A stretch of DNA of 64,000 nt from NCBI GenBank assembly GCA_958349535.1, contig CATWDJ010000004.1:62001-126000 (forward strand), in the 5' to 3' direction. Within the stretch, counting starts at the first letter, position 1, and each line of letters starts with the position of its first letter. Made by a program: the position numbers and the translations under genes. The stretch is from Maccoyibacter sp900556645. Its GTDB lineage: Bacteria; Bacillota; Clostridia; Lachnospirales; Lachnospiraceae. This document shows, one piece after another, positions 28,401-36,334 of this stretch. The notes beneath the pieces were generated by a model. The model saw only the letters and a program-made list of their open reading frames with translations, searched no databases and had not been told where the DNA came from.

Positions 28401-28631
28401 CTTTCCTTTCATAGTCTGGTATCTTGGAATCATATCTTTGATAACACGTGTCAGCACGTGTCCAATGTGTGGTTTTCCGTTGGCGGTTGGCGGTCCGTCA
28501 TAGAAGGTATAGACCTCTCCCTCTTTACGGTTTTCCATACTCTTTCTGAAAATGTCATTGTCTCTCCAGAACTTTTCTGTCTCTTTTTCTCTCTCAACAA
28601 AATTCATATTCGTGGATACTTTGTTGTACAT
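25473..28631 (-). CDS. ileS: Isoleucyl-tRNA synthetase, long (type 2-like) form
   Basis: Class I synthetase of 1052 residues. HIGH motif in PPTANGKPHIGHVL, KMSKS in GQKMSKSKGNAVDP. The CP1 editing domain begins with YCPRCGTPLSSHEVAQGYK and includes TTTPWTLPSN. The anticodon-binding region contains DEMSNWYVRRSRDRFW. The length and the SHEVAQGYKD spelling fit the eukaryote-like IleRS type 2 found in many Clostridia, a class known for low sensitivity to mupirocin. Inference for this enzyme rests on spelling and length only. ATG at 28631 follows TAGGAGGAG. Expression is governed by the T-box leader directly upstream. Confidence 0.95.
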   Translation of the reverse strand: MYNKVSTNMNFVEREKETEKFWRDNDIFRKSMENRKEGEVYTFYDGPPTANGKPHIGHVLTRVIKDMIPRYQTMKGKMVPRKAGWDTHGLPVELEVEKLLGLDGKEQIEEYGLDPFIQKCKESVWKYKGMWEDFSGTVGFWADMDDPYVTYDDNFIESEWWALKEIWDKKLLYKGFKIVPYCPRCGTPLSSHEVAQGYKDVKERSAIARFKVKDEDAYILAWTTTPWTLPSNVALCVNPNESYVKVKAADGYTYYMAEALLDSVLGKLADEENGVKAYEILETYKGIDLEYKEYEPLFRFADEIIAKQHKKAYYVTCDTYVTMGDGTGVVHIAPAFGEDDAQVGRKYDLPFVQLVNGKGEMTEETDYAGVFCKKADPMVLTDLEKMGLLFDAPKFEHSYPHCWRCDTPLIYYARESWFIKMTAVKEDLVRNNNTVNWIPESIGKGRFGDWLENIQDWGISRNRYWGTPLNVWECECGHQECIGSREELAEKSGNPEAAKVELHRPYIDEVTIKCPDCGKGMHRVPEVIDCWFDSGAMPFAQHHYPFENKELFEQQFPAQFISEAVDQTRGWFYSLMAESTLLFNKAPYENVIVLGHVQDENGQKMSKSKGNAVDPFEALEQYGADAIRWYFYINSAPWLPNRFHGKAVQEGQRKFMSTLWNTYAFYVLYAEIDQFDATKYTLEYDKLSVMDKWLLSKLNTLVKTVDDNLGNYRIPEAARALDTFVDEMSNWYVRRSRDRFWAKGMEQDKINAYMTLYTALVTVAKTAAPMIPFMTEDIYQNLVRNLDKNAPESIHLCDYPVADEKFIDKELEANMDAVLKVVVIGRACRNTANIKTKQPIGNMYIKADFTLSEYFDEIIEDELNVKKVTFAEDVSEFTGYTFKPQLRTVGPKYGKYLKQIQETLASLDGNAAMQELKEKGSIVLDNISDEVVLCEEDLLISMSQKEGYIADSDNGITVVLDTNLTPELIEEGMVREIISKLQTMRKEADFEVTDRIIVTFEASDNVNNIFQKYGENIKQVVLADELINGNISGYQKDWKINGEAVSLGVQKK

Positions 28632-28673
28632 CTTTTCTCCTCCTAATTAAGAACAAAGTGGTTTTCCTATTAA

Positions 28674-28957
28674 ATAAAAAAACCCGCATCCTGTAAAAGG
28701 ACGCGGGTAAATTCTGCGTTGTACCACCTGTTACAATGTACTTAGCCTGTGCTGCATACATGGCTTTCGTAACGGGAAAGCAACCGTCAGTTCCTACTTC
28801 GTACCTTGCCTTTCCTAAAATCAGGCTTGCGGTTCAGACTGCGACTTGGAAGTGATATTCAGATACAGGCTACTCATACCGGCTCTCACCAACTCCGGCT
28901 CTCTGGGACTTTGACCGATATCCTACTGTCTTCGTCATGGTCTTTGTTTCATTTATT
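28674..28957 (-). promoter_or_regulatory. T-box riboswitch of ileS (isoleucine specifier)
   Basis: The untranslated leader shows the full T-box plan on the minus strand. Stem I carries AGTAGG and repeated GAGAGCCGG elements, and an internal loop has specifier AUC (28854-28856) in GAATATCACTT, matching Ile. A conserved T-box segment ACAGGTGGTACAACGCAG lies at 28714-28731. The terminator stem ACCCGCGTCC / GGATGCGGGT (28682-28708) is followed by a run of T. Uncharged tRNA-Ile would stabilise the antiterminator and permit transcription of ileS. Confidence 0.95.
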
Positions 28958-28964
28958 CTATAGC

Positions 28965-28994
28965 ATTATAAAACTTGCCGCTGGGGATTGTCAA
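28965..28994 (-). promoter_or_regulatory. Consensus promoter of the ileS T-box transcript
   Basis: Minus strand perfect TTGACA (28989-28994) and perfect TATAAT (28965-28970) with an 18-base spacer. Expected start near 28958. It is the strongest promoter match in the window, as expected for a gene controlled mainly by premature termination. Confidence 0.85.
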
Positions 28995-29002
28995 GGATTT
29001 TC

Positions 29003-30448
29003 TTAATCCATTCCATTTAATTCCCTATAAAGATTTTTGGCATAGGAATCTGTCATTCCGCTTATATAATCCGTAACCATTAAGAATCTCAGATACAAAT
29101 CCTCTCCCGGATTTCCTGTCTTTACATGCTCATAATCTTCTTTATAATTCTCAGAAATCATACTAACCAGCTTCTTATCTGCCTTTGACATTTTATATGT
29201 ATCATCCTCTTCTTCCCAGTATAATACCGCATGCACAAAATCATCCAATAAGGCATCGATGATTTTTTTCGCCGCCAACTCCAATTTTAAAATTTCTCTG
29301 TCATTATATACGAATTCTTTCATAGCTCCTTTCAAAATTTCAATAGTCTCCTCATGATTTGTATTATAAAATATATCATGTTTATAATTTCCTTCCATAA
29401 TAGCATCATAATTTTGCGAAAAACCAAATGCTGCTGCATTCATCAACCATTTTCTTACAACTACCATCCATTTCTGAAATGCTACCAAATCATTTTCTTT
29501 ATTTCGTTCATTCTTCTCAATTCTTTCCTGTAAATCTTCCAACCAATCTAAAGAATAACTTTTATGAGCTTTGTTTTGAATCAATTCCGCTTCTCGTTCA
29601 AAATATTCCATAAACTGATCCAAAGTAAACAATCCCTTCTTCAATGCATCTTCTAAATCTGCCGTGGAATATGCAATATCATCTGCCGCCTCCATGAGAT
29701 AGACCAACGGATGTCTTACGAATCCCGAATCTTTTGCCGTTCCCGTTTCTTGACAAATTGCCTGCATAATCTCCTGTTCTGCATAATAATACCCCGGCTT
29801 ATGTTTTTTTATATCTTGTGCAGCTGTGTCAAATTCCATGGAACTAACCGGATATTTTATTAACGTATTCAGTACACCATACGACAAATTTACATCATAA
29901 CCTTCTACATTATGTCTGATTTTGGACAAAATCCTCAATGCCTGTGCATTACCTTCAAAATGTATCAAATCTTTTCTTTCCTGCCCAGAAAGAATCTCTT
30001 TGACTTTTTGTTCCTTGAATGTGAAATCATCTTTTTCTAATTGATTCCGAAACCATTCGCCGATTACCACCTCTCCAAAATGCCCAAAAGGCGGATTTCC
30101 AATGTCATGCAACAAACCTGCACAAGACAAAATTTCCGGGATTTTTGCCTGAATTTCCGAATCCTGAAATGCTTTCTTTTTATATTCCGACTTATTCTGT
30201 GTTACCATAATTCCCAATCGACGTGCTATAGCGGAAACCTCAAGAGAATGTGTCAATCTTGTTCTGACAAAGTCACTTTTATCCAATGGAAATACTTGGG
30301 TCTTATCCTGTAATCTTCGAAATGCTGCACTTGAAATGATTTCCTGATAATCTTTTTCCAGTTCACTACTAGGATATTTATTAAAACTGTCTGCTTCTTT
30401 CTCTTTTTCTACTTGCCGCTTTAATGATAATAATTTTTCCCATTCCAT
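29003..30448 (-). CDS. dgt: dGTP triphosphohydrolase (HD superfamily)
   Basis: 481 residues. The HD metal-binding set is visible as RLTHSLEVSAIARRLG (His), LLHDIGNPPFGHFGE (His-Asp) and MEAADDIAYSTADLED (Asp). It hydrolyses dGTP or other dNTPs to nucleoside and triphosphate, which affects dNTP pools and in some bacteria restricts phage. The gene is last in the accessory run, 12 bases behind a small helical protein gene, with AGGAGGAAG before ATG. It may therefore be transcribed with the type VII-like genes. The neighbouring genes suggest the placement is not the ancestral one, but this is not proven. Confidence 0.93.
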   Translation of the reverse strand: MEWEKLLSLKRQVEKEKEADSFNKYPSSELEKDYQEIISSAAFRRLQDKTQVFPLDKSDFVRTRLTHSLEVSAIARRLGIMVTQNKSEYKKKAFQDSEIQAKIPEILSCAGLLHDIGNPPFGHFGEVVIGEWFRNQLEKDDFTFKEQKVKEILSGQERKDLIHFEGNAQALRILSKIRHNVEGYDVNLSYGVLNTLIKYPVSSMEFDTAAQDIKKHKPGYYYAEQEIMQAICQETGTAKDSGFVRHPLVYLMEAADDIAYSTADLEDALKKGLFTLDQFMEYFEREAELIQNKAHKSYSLDWLEDLQERIEKNERNKENDLVAFQKWMVVVRKWLMNAAAFGFSQNYDAIMEGNYKHDIFYNTNHEETIEILKGAMKEFVYNDREILKLELAAKKIIDALLDDFVHAVLYWEEEDDTYKMSKADKKLVSMISENYKEDYEHVKTGNPGEDLYLRFLMVTDYISGMTDSYAKNLYRELNGMD

Positions 30449-30460
30449 AATCTCTTCCTC

Positions 30461-30766
30461 CTACTTTACTGTTACACCTTTCTTTTTATAAGTGCTGTCT
30501 GTTTTCTGATAATCTTTGGATACCTGTCCAATCATTTTTTGCAGTTTTACTATGAAATCTGCAATTGCCACCACATCTTTTCGTTCCCTTTCCAAAACCT
30601 CCTGTACTGCACCGGCGTAATCTCCTTTGGATGCCTGACAGGCAGCCTGCAAATTTTTATATCTGGTATTTGCAATTCCTTTTAATGTGCCTTCCGCTTT
30701 TCTTTCGATAGAATTTATCTTTCTTTCTACCACATCATAACGGATATCTGTGCGATTACTTCCCAT
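30461..30766 (-). CDS. Small helical protein of type VII effector cluster (third)
   Basis: 101 residues, predicted all-helical and charged (Lys/Glu/Asp-rich), no signal, no membrane segment. It begins MGSNRTDIRYDVVERKINS and has a C-terminal tail YKKKGVTVK. Size, helix content and gene order (three adjacent small genes) resemble the LXG-associated helical partners and WXG100-like proteins of Firmicute type VII effectors. I cannot name an exact family. AGGAGGAG precedes ATG; the gap to the gene before it is 12 bases. Confidence 0.7.
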   Translation of the reverse strand: MGSNRTDIRYDVVERKINSIERKAEGTLKGIANTRYKNLQAACQASKGDYAGAVQEVLERERKDVVAIADFIVKLQKMIGQVSKDYQKTDSTYKKKGVTVK

Positions 30767-30778
30767 AACTCCTCCTAC

Positions 30779-31063
30779 TTATATATGATCTTCCTCTTTC
30801 AACTTAGCTTCCATATCTTTAATACTTTTTTCTGAGCATTCAAAGTTTTCTTTTAATTGCTTCACTATTTTTTGTTCTAACACATCCAACATTGCTTTTG
30901 TATTCTCACTTACCTGCGGACTGTAAAAACCTTTCCCTGCCCCTACAAAAGAACGGGTCTGAGCTATTTCATCAGAAATCTCTTTTAGCAATTCCCCATG
31001 AAGTTTTTTCAATGTATCCAGTTTATCGTAGGTGCCTTTTTCTGCCTGTACTTTGTTTGCCAT
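30779..31063 (-). CDS. Small helical protein of type VII effector cluster (second)
   Basis: 94 residues, helical hairpin-like with no membrane segment. Residues 1-45 and 50-90 would form two antiparallel helices around a Gly-rich turn (VGAGKGFYSPQ), the general plan of WXG100/YwqI-like (DUF5344-type) proteins. The exact WXG motif is absent. It starts four bases after the stop of the first gene of the trio. It probably acts as a chaperone or partner for a secreted toxin N-terminus, by analogy only. Confidence 0.65.
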   Translation of the reverse strand: MANKVQAEKGTYDKLDTLKKLHGELLKEISDEIAQTRSFVGAGKGFYSPQVSENTKAMLDVLEQKIVKQLKENFECSEKSIKDMEAKLKEEDHI

Positions 31064-31066
31064 TTT

Positions 31067-31483
31067 CTACCACATATCCTCTCTCAATTTTCCTATTTCC
31101 CTGTCTATCTCCGACATCCTGTTTTGTAAACGATTTTCCTGCCTGTTAATTTGTTCCGCGATGCTTTCTGCCTTTGAAACTTTTGGCTCAATGCCATTGG
31201 CAAACTGTGCATTTTTATCCCTTACTGCCTCTGCCGCATTTCCTTCAAATTTATTTCTGATTACACCTTCTCTGGCAATGGGATAATTATTGACGGAAGT
31301 CTTTTTTCTCCAATACCTCCTGTTAGTAGCTTCAATTTCATTTTTACAATTCCGAAGACTTGCCTTAAAGCCTCCCAATTTTGCTTTCTCGTTCTCTTTT
31401 TCCCTAATCTTGTCCATGATTTTTTCATTGTGTTTTTCAGTATCGGTACGGGTGTTTCTATTATTGTTTCTTGTACTTGCCAT
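31067..31483 (-). CDS. Small coiled-coil protein of type VII effector cluster (first)
   Basis: 138 residues, highly charged and coiled-coil. The N-terminus is low-complexity and Asn/Arg/Thr-rich (MASTRNNNRNTRTD). The C-terminal half resembles the helical hairpin of YwqH/DUF5082-type proteins that precede LXG toxin genes in Bacillus. GGAGGAG precedes ATG. It is followed by two further small helical genes. Here the trio lies at the distal end of the toxin/immunity array rather than ahead of the toxin, which is unusual. Confidence 0.65.
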   Translation of the reverse strand: MASTRNNNRNTRTDTEKHNEKIMDKIREKENEKAKLGGFKASLRNCKNEIEATNRRYWRKKTSVNNYPIAREGVIRNKFEGNAAEAVRDKNAQFANGIEPKVSKAESIAEQINRQENRLQNRMSEIDREIGKLREDMW

Positions 31484-31528
31484 TCACTTCTCCTCCCTTT
31501 TTTGTTTTTATTTCAAGGACTATAAAGA

Positions 31529-32188
31529 TTATTCCTCTCGTCCAAGGGTATAAGTTATATCCCCAAAAGATGTATCCTTTCCTATATCGGCATAATACCA
31601 AAAGTACCATGTCTCTCCAAACTTTTTGTATTCTGCAATAATATCCGGTTTTTTTCCGTTGATTCTCAGCTTTTTAATACACTCTCCTTTTGCCATGTTT
31701 TTTGTGGAAATACCCCCACAACATTTTTGTGCTGTCCGGTGCGATATTTTCTCCCTGTAGCAAATCCACTATCTTGATATCTCTTTCTAATCCTTTGGTA
31801 AGATTCTTCTCATATTTTGTATCTATATTTGTTTCACTCGTAGTCCCACGGATTGTTCATTTTTGTAAACCTGATAATATACAGATTTATAATTTTCATT
31901 TTCAAAGCTGGCAATAATATTTTCCATCCTCTTGATATATTCTCTATCTTCCCCAAATTCAATATCCGCATTTAACATAGCTTCTTCTACCGTTTCGTAA
32001 TATTCACTATCCGAGATACTTTCTTCATCTCTTTTTTCCTGTGAAGGGAATTCTTTATATTCGATTGTAAGCTCCGGTTTATCATTATCTGGCAGATTTC
32101 CCAACGAGGAATTGAGCCACCACAAGCCTGCTAATATAACCAGCAATAAAATCATCATATAGTTCTTTTTTATCTTTTTCATATTCAT
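31529..32188 (-). pseudogene. Degenerate third copy of immunity family A
   Basis: The first 121 codons are intact (32188-31823). They give a membrane anchor (MMILLLVILAGLWWL) and then a segment alignable to family A: EYYETVEEAM against EYYSTVKQAM, and IIASFENENYKSVYYQ against IIAEFENEQYISVYFQ. A shift ends that frame. The family A C-terminus persists in pieces: KMLWG for the FIWG region, KKLRINGKKPDI, and finally GETWYFWYY ... YTLGREE before a stop at 31529. At least two frameshifts separate these blocks, so it is a decayed copy. The source copy is at 37011-37757. Confidence 0.75.
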
Positions 32189-32260
32189 TTGTCTCTTCTA
32201 TCTATAATAGTTTGAACCTCCTATGATATCATTTAGTTTTCAAATTATTGTTCTAAACTA

Positions 32261-32719
32261 TTATTCCTCTTCTATTTCCATCATTTTAACCATAGATTCC
32301 ATAAATTCTACTTCTTTACCATATCGATATTCGTTTTCATATTTTTTTACCTTATAAAGAATTCCTTCCATTGCAAGCACTGGTAATATAAAATAAATAA
32401 TGTCCGAAAAATCTTTATAACACATTATCAATATTGCTATAACACAAAATATTTGTAATATTGTCAAGCCCCCTTTCATATCCGATGAGCACTCATATTT
32501 TCCTTCTATTTTTGTCCCTTCTGCCATTTCCTGCATTTGGACATGATAACATATCCCCTTTTTGATTGAAATTCCTGTATAATACAGCCACAATTCATTC
32601 TCTGTTATTCTAGCTAAATATGTATGTCGCAGATAACTATTAGCCATATTTATAGGATATGTTTTTGCTGATATAATTTCTTTTATTTCTTTAACGGAAT
32701 ACTGACTGATATACTTCAT
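32261..32719 (-). CDS. Membrane protein of the toxin island, 152 residues
   Basis: No family recognised. A cytosolic N-terminal part of about 80 residues with beta strands (NELWLYYTGISIKK, GTKIEGKYEC) is followed by a tight two-helix membrane hairpin (about 85-120). A charged tail ends MKMMEIEEE-like. The intact frame, ATG at 32719 and GGAGTGAAG support translation. It sits between two decayed immunity copies and resembles family B proteins in having strands plus a helix hairpin, but is not an obvious homologue. A role in toxin immunity is inferred from position only. Confidence 0.65.
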   Translation of the reverse strand: MKYISQYSVKEIKEIISAKTYPINMANSYLRHTYLARITENELWLYYTGISIKKGICYHVQMQEMAEGTKIEGKYECSSDMKGGLTILQIFCVIAILIMCYKDFSDIIYFILPVLAMEGILYKVKKYENEYRYGKEVEFMESMVKMMEIEEE

Positions 32720-32756
32720 TCTTCACTCCTACTATATTTCACATTCCTTCTCCTAA

Positions 32757-33287
32757 CTAGTCTATCTTCAAATCTCTTCTCAATTTTCCCTCCGGCTTTA
32801 ACCCGTTAATTTCATATATGTATTGAAAAATCTTTCTTTGCTGTTTTTTAGTATAGAAAAAAGCTAGGTCTATAAATACCCTTTTTCGTTATTCAGTTCA
32901 AATACTACTTCATATACTGGAGTATCCTTCCAATCATTTCTATGGTTATAAATATAATGTCCATACAAATCTCTGGTATATCCCATTCTTACGATATCCT
33001 CTACTCGAAATTCTTCATCAATTTTTATGCTTTCTTTATCATTATGACATTCAGTCACTACATGCAACTTACCCTCTCCGACCTCGATACCTCTTGTTTC
33101 TGTTATCGTTTTATACCAAAAGTATATCAAAACAGCTATAAAAAAGCCTATCATCAAAACCACAGCAATAATATCACCCTCATCTATGATTTCCCCTGTA
33201 TCTGTTATTATCAATAATTGCTATAACCATCACAAAAGTCAACATCCACGCATAACGTCTCCCCATTGTTTGTTTTACTTTCTTCAT
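32757..33287 (-). pseudogene. Degenerate second copy of immunity family B
   Basis: Starts like the other copy (MKKVKQTMGRRYAWMLTFVM). A one-base insertion near 33222 breaks the frame, after which the homologous sequence continues (ITDTGEIIDEGDIIAVVLMI ... GYTRDLYGHYIYNHR). A missing G near 32882 then causes an early stop (NNEKGYL). Beyond it the other frame resumes the family C-terminus, including the KKQQR region with six A, GLKPEGKLRRDLKID and a stop at 32757. So the C-terminal part here is undamaged where copy one (36376-36864) is damaged, and the reverse holds for the middle. Confidence 0.8.
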
Positions 33288-33600
33288 AACTTTACCTCTT
33301 TTCCTCCCTAAACTACCTGTTATCATTCACATACCTTCCGAATCCGATGGCAGGTTCCGTGATTCCTACCTGGTCAAGCTATGGAACTGTAAAACAGGCT
33401 ATGTGCCTGATTTCCTGTCTTTTAAATCTAAATTTATTCCTCTCGTCCAAGGGTATATTCCAACTGGCTCCCCGGTTTATCACTCTCTAAATCTTCGTAA
33501 TACCAGAAATACCATGTTTTATCAAAGCTTTTATATTCTATAACTCCATCTGGTTTTTGCCCTTCCACTCTCAATTTCTCTATTGCTTCACCCTTCTTTA
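32757..33600 (-). repeat. Direct repeat, distal copy (A-B immunity module)
   Basis: Nearly the same sequence as 36335-37177, displaced by a constant 3577-3578 bases. It covers the end of family A, a 146-base spacer and family B. The spacer (33288-33433) is conserved in length and about 90 percent in sequence by eye. Confidence 0.8.
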
Positions 33601-34167
33601 GTTTATCTTTAGGCATACATCCCCACACGAATCTTTGATTTGGATTAATACTAAGATCCTGCATAAAATCAGACATCTTCAACTGATTTCCTGTATTCTC
33701 GGTACAGGTTCCTATGTACAAATCTTCTTTTTCTCTTATCAATAGCTGTAATGTTAAAAAGGTATATCTTCTTTTTCCATCAATCTCTTTTATTTTAAAT
33801 TTTGCAAAAGTATGGCATTCCTCTTTTTCATTTTTATATGAAAGAAAGTATACGGATATATAATCCTCATTTTCAAATTTTGCTATGACCTTATCAATAT
33901 TTTTTGATATTCTTCTCCCTCATTTAGTGCAATATCTGCATATTTCATAGCCTGTTCCACTGTAGGATAATAATTTTCATCTGATATGGTATTTTCATCA
34001 ATCTTCTGTAGAGACAAGAATTCTTTATATTTTTCTGTACTTTCCATATCATATTCCTCACTGACGTTTTCTTCCGAAAATGTATCAAAACATAGCGTTT
34101 TTATACCCGAAAGAATTAACGCTAATATAAGAAACCCTGCTATTCCAATTATTTTTTTGTTATGCAT
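33434..34167 (-). pseudogene. Second copy of immunity family A, one-base frameshift
   Basis: From ATG at 34167 the frame reads a membrane anchor (IIGIAGFLILALIL) and the family A N-terminus up to EEYQKILIRS, where it stops. One extra A in the A6 tract at 33900-33905 would restore EYQKNIDKVIAKFENEDYIS and continue unbroken to the family C-terminus WYFWYYEDLESDKPGSQLEY at 33434. Apart from this one base the copy is complete (about 243 residues). Either a recent loss or a slippage-switched gene. The start overlaps the stop of the gene ahead (34149) by 19 bases. Confidence 0.8.
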
Positions 34168-34706
34168 ATGTTTAATATCCCTTTCAAAAAACATATAACC
34201 GTGAGTGTAATAAACAAAAAAAGTCCTATATATTGCCATGGTCCCAGTATTTTCATTTTTTGCTCAGAGTCATACCATACAGCCCCATATTCTTCCGGCA
34301 AATACCAAATTGTTTTGATTCTTTGTGTCTTGTCTTCCTTATTTTTACCCCGTAAAGGATATATTCCTAAAACTTTGTGCCAATTTCCTACTCTATCTTG
34401 AAATTCAAAACAAGGATATACTGATTTCTCCCTTCTCTCCACTTTAATAACAGATGCTTGAAACTTCTCCCCCTTAGTTTTCATTCGCCTTTCCATGATT
34501 TTTTCATAAAATACATGTTCCAATAACATAAATGTGTTCGTTAAAAATGCTCCTGCCAAATAAAATACTCCCTTTTCATACATGAATTTTCTCCATTGTA
34601 TAAGAAATATCAATACCACTATGGAAAGAAGCACCTCCATTCCCATATAAAACAAAATTCTTTTATCGTCTTTTCCTTTCGGCTCTTTTACATATTTTTT
34701 TGACAT
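34149..34706 (-). CDS. Membrane protein of the toxin island, 185 residues
   Basis: No family recognised with certainty; a DUF3592-like plan is possible. Two membrane helices lie in the first 75 residues (FYMGMEVLLSIVVLIFLIQW, GVFYLAGAFLTNTFMLLEHV). A soluble beta-rich segment follows (about 80-155; FQASVIKVERREKSVYPC, VWYDSEQKMKILG) and then a third helix near the end (LFLFITLTVICFLKG). ATG at 34706 overlaps closely with the previous gene (GAAGGAG in its last codons). Intact frame. Its end overlaps the start of the family A second copy, so both belong to one translation chain. Confidence 0.7.
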   Translation of the reverse strand: MSKKYVKEPKGKDDKRILFYMGMEVLLSIVVLIFLIQWRKFMYEKGVFYLAGAFLTNTFMLLEHVFYEKIMERRMKTKGEKFQASVIKVERREKSVYPCFEFQDRVGNWHKVLGIYPLRGKNKEDKTQRIKTIWYLPEEYGAVWYDSEQKMKILGPWQYIGLFLFITLTVICFLKGILNICITKK

Positions 34707-34711
34707 ACTTA

Positions 34712-36267
34712 TTACTCCTTCAACGGCTCCACTGGTTCTTCCATGAATTCATTTTTACAAATAAATTTTTGGGTTCCGCTCTTACCTTCTGCTTTTATAA
34801 GTGCCGCATATGTTTCCGCTTTTATTTTTCCATAAATCCTCATACATCTCACTTCTTTTCTCTGCCCTTCTTTTTCATCCAAATAAAGATAGGCTATTCT
34901 ATGGCTCTTTTTGTCATAATCTAAAACATAAACCAACTGACAGAAATATTGACTAATTTCTTCTCTACATTTTCTCATCTTTATTCCATATCCAACCCAT
35001 CCTCCCATTGCTATAACCCATGCAATTAACAACCATTTTACATCCCATCCGTCTACCATCAGCAACGTCCACAAAACAACTATTGATAAGCCCATACCGC
35101 TCCATCCTATTTTTACAAATTTTCGGGTGTTTAGCTTTATCCATATCCTTTGACATTTTTCTACTTTTTCTCTTGTTTGCACTTTATGAATCTTATATTT
35201 TCTTCTCTCAATATCTTTTTCTTTACTTTTATCTATCTGTAACAAATTTTCTTTTAAAAAAGCATACTCTTCTTCTGTTACTTTTCCACGTATCTTCTTT
35301 CCCGTTTTTATTTCAATTACAATTTTAGAATTTTTATAGTCTATAGATTCTATGGTTGTTTTTAGATACTGTTTTCTAAAATATTCGGATACTCCTATTT
35401 GAAGATATCGCTCTTTAACCGTAAGCTGTGTATTATACGGATATGCCGCCAGCAAAACTCCAAACATCCAGAGATATAACGCTCCTATCATCCACGGTAC
35501 CGTTTTCTCTTCGTTTATCCCCAAACTCCATGTTAAAAATACAATTATTGCCGTTCCTACTAAGGGTACTATTTTTAAAACCAGACTCAGTTTTTCTATG
35601 TCTTTATGTAAACAAATCTTCTCTTTACATTGTGTTCCTTTATATTTTTCTCGTATTTTTCTAATTTCCCAATAACTCCATCCTCCAGATGCTGCCATTA
35701 AAACAATTCCCCATATAATTCCATATAGAGAAACTTCTCTTTTTACATATAAATAACTATTTTCTTCGGAATAATTCTCACAGTTATATTTTGCCTCTTC
35801 TCCAATTGCCACAACATACAGTCGATGTTTGCAGGGCAGATATGCCACCTCAACATATTCTCCCACTTCCAACTCTGCATCTTTCAATTTTAATGGATAT
35901 ACTTCTCCCTCTGAATCTTTGAATTTTTCATCCGATGATTCAATATACCATTTACCATCCGGCTCTCTTCCAACAATTCCATAAAAATGCGGATAATTTC
36001 CCGTTATCAGATATGGCATATTTTGTAATTCATTTGGCAGCCATGCAAAAAAAACATTACCATGGCTATAAGCATTGGTGCACAAACCATTGATATCCAC
36101 TTTAAATTTTTATTATTTGATGTTCCTGTCCTTCTATCTTCTATTTGAAATGTTACTGCTCTCCATGCCAAATATAGAATTACAAATCCTGCACTGATAT
36201 AGACAATATCCAAAAATGTAGACAAGGTTGCCCCTGATGTAATTCCTAAAAATTTTCCAATATCCAT
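34712..36267 (-). pseudogene. Large membrane protein split at a T8 tract
   Basis: Two frames overlap. The upstream one (36267-36007) starts at ATG with AAGGA ahead and gives a helix (FLDIVYISAGFVILYLAW) and a second helix, then shifts out. The downstream one continues for over 450 codons to 34712 with GKWYIESSDE, VEVAYLPCKHRLYVVAIG and four more helices. Changing T8 (36047-36054) to T9 joins them into one protein of about 517 residues with no other break. Family unknown; beta-rich OB-like segments alternate with membrane helices. The long intact downstream frame argues for a recent or reversible switch rather than old decay. Confidence 0.75.
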
Positions 36268-36334
36268 TTATTCCTTATCCTTAATCTCTAGTAGTTTTGT
36301 CACTTTTGTAAATACGGCTTTGTCACTTGCACTA

